A DNA stretch of 64,000 nt, taken from NCBI GenBank assembly GCA_034440575.1, contig JAOTOL010001640.1:3263501-3327500 (forward strand). Reading direction: 5' to 3'. The notes below the pieces were generated by a model that saw only the letters and a list, made by a program, of their open reading frames with translations, was not told the DNA's origin and did no database searches. Both the position numbers and the translations under genes were made by a program. Source of the stretch: Imbricaverruca yamaguchii. Lineage: Eukaryota > Arthropoda > Thecostraca > Neoverrucidae. Every line of letters begins with the position of its first letter. Position 1 is the first letter of the stretch. Of this stretch, positions 14,401 through 26,400 are shown piece after piece.

Positions 14401-17400
14401 GTGGAGCGGCGCGACCGCGGCGGCGGCTGGATCAAGTGCAACACCTACCTGGTGCCGGGCACCAGCTTCACCGTCAGCCACCTCTCCGACGGACAGCGCT
14501 ACGAGTTCCGCGTGCTGGCCGTCAACGACGCCGGCCCCGGCCAGCCGAGTCGACCGTCCGAGCCTGTCACCTGCGGCATCATGGCCCGTGAGTCGCCTGC
14601 GGCACTGTGGCCTGTAAGTCGCCTGCGGCACTATGGTCCGCAGGTCACCTGCAGCACCATGGCCCGCAGGTCGCCACGTGACCCCCAAATCGTCTGCGAC
14701 ACTTTGGCCTGTAGATCACCTGGAACAACAGGATCTTCAAGTGAACTGTGCCGTCATAGCTTGCTGGTCACCTACACCTACACCAGCACGACTGTCAACC
14801 AACGGAGCTAATGGTAGCTGCGTGCTTCTCTCCATGATCCTGCAATTGATAGATATATATATATATATATGTGGTGCGCGATAAGTACGACAGACTGACT
14901 ATGCTGGGCGGCCTCGTCGTCCAGCAGGTTCAGTCGGGAGCTCCGTTCCCACCTTGGAACTACGTTGGTGTAGGCTGGTTGTGTGTGGCTAGTGCGACAG
15001 ATTGCCAGAGTTCGATGGCTGAGCGTGGTGGACCGAAGGCGTTGAGTCGAGCGGACCGTCATAGAGAAGCGATCAGCCGCTAGCTGATCCCAGACATTGA
15101 CTCGACCATGCGCTGGTCACGTCCACTAACGCTTACAATTTCGCCGAGTAACCTACCACAGATGCACAACGCTGGTGCCCTACCGCGGACAAAACAACCG
15201 CAGATAAACCCTCACGCTGACACTCCACCGCGGACAAGCCCTCACGTCGGCACTGGTTGGTTTTTGGTTTTACGACACATCGACCGTTGAGTCATGTAGC
15301 GTCGCCAATCTCTCACGCCGATTGGTCGCGGGCGAAGAGTAGCGATGGGTGAGACTCGAACTCACAACCTTTCGATTGTGAGACGAGCAGCTTACCCCTA
15401 GGCTACTCGTCCCCTCACGTCTGTACTCAACCGCAAACAATCCCTCACACTGGCGCCCTACCGCAGACAACCCTCACGTCGGCACTCAGCCACAAGCAAT
15501 CCCTCACACTGGCGCCCTACCGCAGACAAGCCTCACGTCGGTACTCAACCACAAACAATCCCTGACACTGGCGCCCTACCGCAGACAACCCTCACGTCGG
15601 TACTCAACCACAAACAATCCCTCACACTGGCGCCCTACCGCAGACAAGCCTCACGTCGGTACTCAGCCACAAACAATCTCTCACAGTGGCGCCCTACCGC
15701 AGACAACCCTCACGTCGGTACTCAGCCACAAACGATCCCTCACACTGGCGCCCTACCGCAGACAAGCCGAACACGCCGGAGGCGCCCCGGCCGGAGCGCA
15801 TCACCAAGGACTCGGTGACGCTCTCGTGGCGCCCGCCCGGCGACGGCGGCTCCAAGATCCGCGGCTACCTGGTGCAGAAGCAGCCCAAGGGCGCCGCCGA
15901 CTGGCAGCCGTGCAACGGCGAGCCGCACCCGCTCACCAACTTCACGGTGCCCGGTCTGACGGACGGAGACGAGTACGCGTTCCGCGTGATCGCCGTCAAC
16001 GACGTGGGCGAGAGCGCGCCCAGCAAGCCGTGCCCGTTCATCAGGGTAGGTAGGGGCGGGGTGGCCGAGTGGTTGAGGTGTTGGGCTCTGGGTGCCAAAG
16101 GTCCCGGGTTCGACGCTCGCGCTGCTCAGGACATTTCCCAGTCCCGCGGCACGCCGGCGAACCAGTGTGGGCGGCGCCATTAGCTGTGAATGTGCATAAA
16201 GTGCGTCATGAATCGCCCATTAAACAAACAATAAACAAACATCATGGTAGGTAGCACTTGGCCACGTCCTGCACCAGGTTAACTGGAGTGTTGTCATGCC
16301 CTCCGCCAGGGTGACAAGAACTCGGTCATGTCCGGCACAGGTCGTGTGGTTGTAGCCTCAGAGTAGAAGTAGACTGGAGTCGGAGTAGAAGCATGTCCAG
16401 CTTCAAGTTTGCGCAGCTGTACCACATAATATTGATTGGAGGTACTGGAAGTTAAGCTATGGAGTTCGCTAGCATCAGACAGTTAATTTCATCAAACACA
16501 AAACACTATGTTCCCACCAACGAGATTCCTGACCTAGGACATTGGTAGTTCGCGATAACACGACAAGAAACAAAACAAGCGCGTTAGTGTGCGGGCTTAC
16601 ACCGGTGTTCGGCACGAGCACAGGTGTGGCCGGCCGCCGCACACGTGTCCAGGTGACGTGTTCGGCAGTGGCGACAGTGGGCGTGACGCGAGACCTCCCT
16701 CCGCCGCCGCAGGTGGAGGAGCAGCCCAACAAGCCGCACATCGACGTGAGCGGCCTGCGCGACATCGTCGTCAAGGCCGGCCAGGACTTCAGCATCCACG
16801 TGCCGTACCGCGGCTTCCCGCGGCCGACGGCCGCCTGGACTCGCGACGACGTGCCCGTGGACGACTCGGACGCGCGCGTGCACACCCAGCTGACGGACGA
16901 CTCGGCCAGCTTCGTGATGACCAACGCGCGCCGCGACGACACCGGCCCGTACCGGCTGCACCTCAAGAACACGTCCGGCATGGACACGGCCATCTGCAAC
17001 GTCAAGGTCAGCTGGCGGGGTAGCTTGGTGATGCCACCGTCTGGGGCAGGCTAGCTGGCGGGGTGGGCTCGGTGATGTCGCCACTCGGGGCAGGTTAGCT
17101 GGCGGGGTGGGCTCGGTGATGCCACCGCCCGGGGCAGGCTAGCTGGCGGCGTGTGCTCGGTGATGTCGCCACTCGTGGCAGGTTAGCTGGCGGGGTGGGC
17201 TCGGTGAGAACACCGCCCGTGACAGGTTAGCTGGCGGGGTAGGCTCGGTGAGAACACCGCCCGTGACAGGTTAGCTGGCGGGGTAGGCTCGGCGATGCCA
17301 CCGCCCGTGGCAGGTTAGCTGGCGAGGTGGGCTCGGTCATGTCACCGCCCGGGGCAGGCTAGCTGGCGGCGTGGGCTCGATGATGCCACCGTCTGGGGCA

Positions 17401-20400
17401 GGCTAGCTGGCGGCGTGGGCTCGGCGATGCCACCGTCTGGGGCAGGTTAGCTGGCGGCGTGGGCTCGGCGATGCCACCGTCTGGGGCAGGTTAGCTGGCG
17501 GCGTGGGCTCGGGGATGCCACCGCCCGGGGCAGGCTAGCTGGCGGGGTGGGCTCGGGGATGCCACCGCCCGGGGCAGGCTAGCTGGCGGGGTGGGCTCGG
17601 GGATGCCACCGCCCGGGGCAGGCTAGCTGGCGGGGTGGGCTCGATGAGGAACTGTCTGGGGTTAACCCTCACTGAGTGATGTCACCTCACTGAGCGATGT
17701 AGGGTCGACTGGGCACCACTGGCAGTAGATGCAGGCTTGCCACGTGTGTGAAAGAAACCGGAGAAACAGCATCCACGAGATGTCGGAAAGGTTAGGCTTG
17801 GATAGGAGAAGTGCATGACGGTGATTACGTAGCGATAGTTGGCATGGCATAGGAATTGGATGATTACTTAGGAAATTTACTTGATGAAGAAGCGATGCCT
17901 CCAAATGCCTAACATGGTAGCTTAACGATGGGTTGTTTTGTCAATGAGCGAAGCATCGTGCACGGCATAGGGAGTTGACGCGTAGCTGTCCGTGAAACTA
18001 GAATGTGGTTTGCTTTGGCCGCTTGCGAATTCTGCGGGAAACCGAAATGGGTATGGTTGAAAAGATCGAAGTGCATACTTGGCATGCAGCCGTCATTTGC
18101 TCAATGAGCGACGAGTACTCGCAGCTCGCCTCTGCTGAGCCGGGCCGAGGCATCGCCGACGGTGGGTGAAGTGGCGACCAAGCCGTATTGAAGTTAGCAC
18201 TGAAGTGCTATCATTGACCATCATATCATAAGCTATCATATCACAGTCGTGCCAGCGGTGCCGCGCCCTCGCGCGTCCCGACCTGACCGCGATCACGTGA
18301 CCAGGTGCTGGACCGGCCGGGACCGCCGCGCGACCTGCGCGCCGACGAGTTCGGCGGCGACAGCCTGACCCTGTTCTGGAAGCCGCCCAAGGACGACGGC
18401 GGTTCGGACATCACCAACTACGCTGTGGAGCGGCGCGACCACGGCTCCACCGACTGGGCCAAGGTGACGTCGGCGCGGCCGGTCACGCCGGGGCTGACCG
18501 CGTGCCGACAACGACCGCGTCCCGACATTGCGCGCATACCGACACTGTCCACGTGACAACACGAATCATAACCCGAGAATAATAATAACGATAATGGCCT
18601 TCATTTCGCACCTTTCTCGGTACATATCTGGGCTACCATACCACATACCGACACTGATACCGATCGCATACCGACACTGTCCACGTGACGACACGAATCA
18701 TAACCCGAGAATAATAATAACGATAGTGGCCTTCATTTCGCACCTTTCTCGGTACATATCTGGGCTACCATACCACATACCGACACTGATACCGATCGCA
18801 TACCGACACTGTCCACGTGACAACACGAATCATAACCCGAGAATAATAATAACGATAATGGCCTTCATTTCGCACCTTTCTCGGTACATATCTGGGCTAC
18901 CATACCACATACCGACACTGATACCGATCGCATACCGACACTGTCCACGTGACAACACGAATCATAACCCGAGAATAATAATAACGATAATGGTCTTCAT
19001 TTCGCACCTTTCTCGGTACATATTTGGGCTACCATACCGCAACACAACGCAATGTGATCGCGCCACAGAAACTGATCACGTACCAACACTACATTGATCG
19101 CATACCGTCACTGATGATGAGCTGACACTGGTCTCACTACGATACTGATCGTATGTGGATCTTCACTACACCCACACACTGATCGCATGCTGACTCTGAA
19201 CCCATACCGGCACCGGCCACACCCAGAAACGGATCGAATGTCGACATGCTTACGTGCTGACACTGATCATGCTCCGACAGTGACATGCTGACGCTGATCT
19301 TATCACGCCGCTGATCACAGACTGTCACTGATCACATCCAGGGATACAGTCTGATTCTGCTCACATGCCGATGGTGTTACTATCACTCTGAAGTGTGCCA
19401 CACCATTGTCTTGCAGTGTGCCACATCGTCGTCTTGCAATGTGCCACACCGTTGTCTTGCAGTGTGCCACACCGTTGTCTTACAGTGAGCAACGATGTGC
19501 CTTTGGCACCTGTGAATTGTCACAATAAATGTGCACTTAAAAAGTCCCAAGTGAGAACTAAAATATATTTGAAATGTTATGTCTTGGCACTCATGATGGC
19601 GATAGGGTATCTTCTTCAGCCTACCGGTCCTTATGGAACATCATCGCGGTGCTATAGGTTGTCTAATTTTAACAAATGTTTAAGTGTTGGAGAAGATTGA
19701 ATTGCCTGTATCTGATGTTGGAATGTACGTATCTCGTTTGTCATATAGGTGCCGAACAATATAGATGTATTTTCTCACTGACGGTGCATTTTTCACATGC
19801 ATGCACAGGTGTCCAGCTTCGTATTGGGGACCGGCGTGCGTGTGCGTAACCTTACCCTCGGCAAGGAGTACGATTTCCGAGTGTTCGCCGAAAACCAGCA
19901 CGGCCGATCCGAGCCGTGCGAGACCAGCCAGCCAATCAGGGCTCGCCATCCGTTCGGTAAGCCAATCACCGACCACCAGCCTTGTGTTTGGTGCCGGACA
20001 AAATGGTGTCGGTTCGTGTGTGGTGCAGGGGATGGATTTTCAATTGTGTACCGTTACTAATCAGCTGTGCCGCGTCATTTTTCGACTGCCACGCCATGAA
20101 TTCCTACACACATTTACGAATTTATCAAACTACCATGCTGACCGTTCCTCGTCTTAAATCGTAGAAAGACTACACAGTAAGCACCAATGAATGGACCTGG
20201 CACATCATCAGTAAAAGGATGCCGAGTTAAATTGTAACGATCGATGCGCACACATTGCTGGATTTCGGAATCCGCATTTATCACCTGTCACATCCTGTCG
20301 CCAGACGTGCCGGGCGCGCCGGCCGTGCCCCAGATGGTCACCACGTCCGAGGACTCAGTCACCCTCGGCTGGCAGCCGCCCAAGCACAACGGAGGCTCGC

Positions 20401-23400
20401 CCATCACCGGCTACCTGCTCGAGAAGCGCGTGCCCGGCGAAGGCTGGGTCAAGGCGGTGCACGCCACCATCCCCGACAGGCAGTTCAAGTGGGTGCCGCC
20501 ATCGAGGCGTGGCTGAGCCAGTCGTCATTGCCGGCGCGTGCTCGCCGGTCTAACTTCTACGTCTCACTGGTTCACATGAGAATGCTGTCGCATAAACTGC
20601 CGCATTCAGTACAATCCCGTTTCACATGAGTGCCTCGCCTTCAGTTCGGTTCGCATGAACGTCCGTCTTCAGTACGGTCACAGGTCACGTACAGACCCCA
20701 CTCTCAGCACAGTCCATGGCCACGTAAATGATTCGCCATCAGAATGGTCTCGTCTCGCATGCCTTCAGTGCGACCTCGAACGTTCCCTTGTGTCGGACAG
20801 ATGCGGCCCTGTGCACGCGTTCCCTAGTACCGGGCAGATGCGGTCCTGTGAACACGCTCCCTAGTACCGGGCAGATGCAGCCCTGTGTACGCGTTCCCTA
20901 GTACCGGGCAGACGCGGCCCTGTGTGCGTGTGTCTCATGCACGCCACTTCGGCAGGGTGCTTAACCTGACCGAGGGCACCGACTACGAGTTCAGAGTGGC
21001 AGCCAAGAACGCCGCCGGCCAGGGCCCGTGGAGCGGACCGTCCGACCCCATCAAGGCCCAGCTGCCTCCCAGTAAGTGACCTCTGTCCCACTACAAAACA
21101 CGAAAAACTGAAACAGTCGTGAATGTGATTGGTGTATTCATGGCCGAGTGGTACGCAGGTAGTAAAGTTGATATATACGTGGAACCATGTTTTACAAGGC
21201 AGCTTCGTTGCACCGGAATGTAGGTAGGAAGTTGAAAAGCTGTAATATGGGATCAGGGATAAAATACTGCACACCCGGTTTCGCCATGTTTTACATGTTA
21301 CATGTAAAACATAGAACCATGTTTACAAGTCAGCTTCGTTGTACCAGAATGTAGATAGGAAGTTGAAAAGCTGTAATATAGGATCAGTGATAAGATACTG
21401 CACACCCGGTTTGGCCTCTCGACATGCCTGCGTCTCATGCCACCATGCCTGACATGTCTCATTCACGCCCACTGCTGCGGAACTGACCCGACACCGTCGC
21501 TGAAGGTGTTCCCAAGATCACGTCCGACCTGACGATCCGGGACATGACGGTGCGCGCCGGCGAGCCGTTCACCATCTCCGTGCCGTTCGTCGGCTCGCCG
21601 CGACCTCAGCCCACCTGGACCGTCGGCGGCGACGAAATCTTCCCCGACGAACGGGTCAAGTTCGACACCAGGTCAGACCCGCGCGCGCTCTGACACCAAG
21701 GCCGGCTCTGACGTCAGCAACAAGGGAAATTCAGGCGAAACGCAGGGTGTATTTTTCGATCGAGGCCGCGGAAAGCTTGTGTTTCTTGTGCGATTCGAGA
21801 CCCCGTGGAATTTCACCACGTGTCAGTGTTGTGGTTTGACATAAAGACATAAAGACATAAAAGATTAGTGCAACTCTGAGCCACAAGGGCCCTTCTTGGT
21901 TGCACTCTGTACACTGAACCAGTTGCCCACCAAATCTGCCAATCAGCCCTCCCTGTAATACTGAAAAGCAAGTTTGGGAATCAGTATGTGATTAATTCAG
22001 ACAACTCAGTTCAAGGAGAATCATTCTGTGAATCATTGAAGGCAATGACATGGACACCTTCCGTGCGGACCGCGGGGCGAAGTCCCAGGTGTCCCACGGG
22101 GCGAAGATGTTGGGAGGTGTCCCAGGATGACTGAGTTACCAGAGAATTGCCAAGGTGACTGTGGGGCTCAGGTAGTGCCTATGGTCGGCATCACGTCTGG
22201 CTATACAGTTGTTAGACGTCATTCACTGCAGTGATTACAGCTGTTAAAGTTCAGCAATGTGGTGTTGTTTGGCCCGGGACTTACATCGTAAAATATAAAG
22301 TCACGTTGACACCCGCTCCGGAATGGTATTGCGAATGCGAAGGGAAGGATAGCGATAACGCTGGCATACCTGCGCGTTGCACCAAATTCCACGAAATGCG
22401 GTCGTTCCTCCTGGCACAACTTCTCCCGGCAGAAATTCCTCCTGGTAGTTGTCTATTGTGCTACGGCTGGCTCCATGCGGTTCGACCTCCACAGTGACGA
22501 CGCTAACGCCGCCACTCCTCGACAGCGACTCGGAGAGCATTCTGACCAACAAGAGGGCCAAGCGCTCCGACCAGGGCAGCTACACCATCAAGCTGACCAA
22601 CCCAGTTGGCTACGACACTGCCACGTGCCGCGTGCAGGTGGTGGACCGGCCGACGGCGCCGCAGGTACCCCTCCTGTCCAGCTGACGCGGTCGGCTCAGG
22701 CGTCCGTCACGTGGCAGATGTCACCGGGTCACGTCAGATTGCAGGTGTCACTGGGTCACGTCAGATGTCACTGGGTCACGTCAGATGCCACTGGGTCGCG
22801 TCAGATGTCACCGGGTCACGTGGCAGATGTCATCGGGTCGTGTCAGATGTCACTTGGTCACGTCAGATGTCTTTGGGTCACGTCAGATGGCAGATGTCAC
22901 TGGGTCACGTCAGATGGTAGATGTCACCAGGTCATATCAGATGACAGGGGCCACCAGGTCATGTCAGATGACAGGGGCCACCAGGTCATGTCAGATGGCA
23001 GGTGTCACTGTATCATATCCGATCACTGATGTTACCGGGTCACGTCAGATAGTAGGTGTCACCGGGTCACCGGGTCACGTCAGATGGCAGATGTCACCGG
23101 GTCACGTCAGATGGGTGATGCCACTGGGTCCATGTTTGATGAGTGTTATTTCTAGGTCGATGTTGAATGGGAAGTTTCAGTGGATCGACGAAGGGTCAGC
23201 ACCCCTTACTTTTAGTTTGGCATTGCAGTGATTCATAGGTTAGTTTCCGCACCTCTAGTTCCACCAAAGTCACGTAGTTGTAGCACACAAATTAGCGTAG
23301 ATTTTTTGTCATCTCTGTTGTTACTAGATGAGGCTGTGCATGCGCGTCGCTGCTCCAGGGTCCGCTGGAGATCTCGGACATCACCCCGGAGACGTGCTCG

Positions 23401-26400
23401 CTGTCGTGGAGGTCACCACTTGACGATGGTGGATCCCCCATCACCAACTACGCCGTGGAAAAGATGGATCTGCAGACGGACGTGAGTGTTGTGCCTCGGT
23501 GTCCTCTGCGCTGGTGAGCAGTACTGTGCCGGCGTCCGTTGTTACACTCAATTAAAAGGAAGCTGTTTTCGAACGCTCTAAACACAGCCGACAGCGCAAA
23601 AATATTAGAAGTTACTGAAAATGATATCTTAACTGCAAGCCACAGGAGAATGCATTAAAACCTATGGTATCTCGACAACAAATGGGCAGTTTAATTATTA
23701 CAGTTTGGCATACAACATGCTGCATTATGATGTGCCTTCTAGCTTCAACCACATTCAGGTCAGCTTTCTGCACACGGTCCTTTGCTATTGCACGGTCCTC
23801 ACGGCTATTGGGCCGCTTCACAGGTGTGGACCAAGGCGTGCAGCTTCGTGCGCGGCTGCGGCTACAACGTGATGAGTCTGGAGCCCAACAAGCGCTACCT
23901 GTTCCGCGTGCGCGCCGAGAACCAGTACGGCCAGTCGGCGCCGCTCGACTCGGACCAGCCGGTGACGGCGCGCTTCCCGTTCGCGGTGCCGGACGCGCCG
24001 GGCAAGCCCAAGGTGCTCGACTGCACGTCCAGCTCCGCGCGGCTCATGTGGGAGCGGCCGGCCTCCGACGGCGGCTCCAAGATCCAGGGCTACAAGCTGC
24101 AGATGCGCGACGTGACCGAGGAGACGTGGCGCGACTGCAACGACTACCTGGCGCGCGACACCGTCCACCAGGCGAACGGCCTCAAGGAGGGCTGCGAGTA
24201 CGAGTTCCGCGTGAAGGCCAAGAACGCGGCCGGCTACAGCCGGCCCTCGGCGCCGAGCGCGCACGCGCGCGTGCACGCGAAGCGCGGCGTGCCGGCGGCG
24301 CCCGGCGTGCCGCAGGTGACCAAGGTGACGCGCAGCTACGTCGACCTCAGCTGGGAGCCGCCGGCGTTCGACGGCGGCAGCCGCGTCACCGGCTACCAGG
24401 TGGAGAAGCGCGAGCTGGGCAGCCCGTTCTGGATCAAGTGCAGCGAGTACGCCGTGCCCGACTGCGAGTTCTCGGCCATCAACCTGAAGGAGGGCGGCGA
24501 CTACGAGTTCCGCGTCAGCGCCGTCAACGCCGCCGGCCGCGGCGAGCCGGCCCAGTGCATCAGCCCCGTCCGACTGCAGGAGGTGGTGGGCGGCAAGGCG
24601 CCCGAGTTCGTGAAGAACCTGATGAACACGGGCGCCGGCCTCTCGCGGCCGATGACGCTCCAGTGTCAGGCTATCGGTGAGTGGCAGGCTATCGGTGTGT
24701 GCCAGGCTATCCGTGAGTTTAAAAAAAAACGCTCCAATGCCAGGCTATCGGTGAGTGTCAGTCTATCGGTGAGTACCAGGCTATCGGTGAATTTCAGAAG
24801 ACGCTCCAGTGGCAGGCTATCAGTGAGTGTCGGGCTATCGGTGAGAATCAGGCTATCGGCGAGTATCAGGCTATCGGTGAGTTTCAGAAGACGCCCCAGT
24901 GTCAGGCTATCGGTGAGTATCAGGCTATCGGTGAGTGTCGGGCTATCGGTGAGTATCAGGCTATAGGTGAGAATCAGGCTATCGGTGAGTATCAGGCTAT
25001 CGGTGAGTGTCGGGCTATTGGTCAGTGTCAGGCTATCGGTGAGTACCAGGCTATCAGTGAGTGTCAGGCTATCGATGAGTGTCAGAATCACACAGCTTTT
25101 CTGACATCGGCTATCGGCCAATGTTGGGGTCGTGTTTCTCTCAGTGAGTGGCAGGTCATCGATAGATGCCACACAGTTTCAGGTCATTTATGAATCCCAA
25201 GCAGTGTAATCGCTTAATTACACGCCCAATGACGGCAAGCTTCATATTTCACTCCCTGTAGGGATAGCGTGATATGTGCGGGTGTACAATTGGATCAAGT
25301 CTGACCTGAGTTACCTGAGCCGACCGCTCCTGACCTGACCTGACCTCACCTGGTTTACCTTCACATGACATTACGTGACATGACTAGCTGTACATATGAT
25401 AATACTGAGATATTTTGACGAGGACAAGCTTGTCATCACCGATCCTGTCGTAGATGAATTTTCTTTTTTCTTCTTTTTTTTCACTGTACATTTAGTGGTC
25501 TTACACGATTTCATTTTATTCGCTCCACGTGTACCGCGGGCAGGTGTGAGCCGACACATGTGCGCAGGTACGCCGATGCCGGGCGCGCGCTGGCTGCGCA
25601 ACGGCCGCGTCGTCAACACGGACCTGGAGCGCGTGCAGGCGGTGGAGGAGAACGGCGTGTTCCGGCTGGTGTTCAGCGAGGTGTGGCCGTCCGACGACGG
25701 CGAGTACGCCTGCCAGGCCGGCAACGTCATGGGCCACGCCACCACCACCTGTCGCGTCCGCATCGGATGTGAGTGTCGGCCGTGTCGGTGTCGGAGGGGC
25801 AGCCGTCAGATGTGTCAGTGTCAGAGTGTCGGCTGTCAGCCGTGTTATGGGCCACGCCACCACCACCTGTCGCGTCCGCATCGGATGTGAGTGTCGGCCG
25901 TGTCAGTGTCAGAGTGCCAGCCATCAGCCGTGTCAGCCATGTCAGTGTCAGCCGTCAGCCGTGTCAGCCGTCAGCCGTGTCAGTGTCAGAGTGTCAGCCG
26001 TCAGCCGTGTTATGGGCCACGCCACCACCACCTGTCGCGTCCGCATCGGATGTGAGTGTCGGCCGTGTCAGTGTCAGAGTGTCAGCCGTCAGATGTGTCA
26101 GTGTCAGAGTGTCAGCCGTCAGCCGTGTCAGCCATGTCAGTGTCAGCCGTCAGCCGTTCAGTGTCAGAGTGTCAGCCGTCAGCCGTGTCAGCTGTCAGCC
26201 GTGTCAGTGTCAGCCGCGTCAGCCGCTCATCTCACTACCCACTGACCATGTGGCACCCAGGCCGCTCACCGCCACCACCCGCTGACCTCACACCCGCCAA
26301 GTACCACTGCGATTGGGCCAATATAGGAATTGACGGAGTCGGAGACGCCGTGGGCCCCACTGAGATCACGAGCGCTGTAGGGCCCAATGGGATCGGGGAC

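Noticed and set aside
18528..19097. 189-codon open frame
   Set aside because: Produced by a 132-bp intronic repeat whose length is a multiple of 3; no domain.
20489..20516. Exon 19 continuing to a TGA at 20514
   Set aside because: Splicing at gtgggt (20489) restores the conserved Fn3 reading with exon 20; the stop would truncate an otherwise intact gene.
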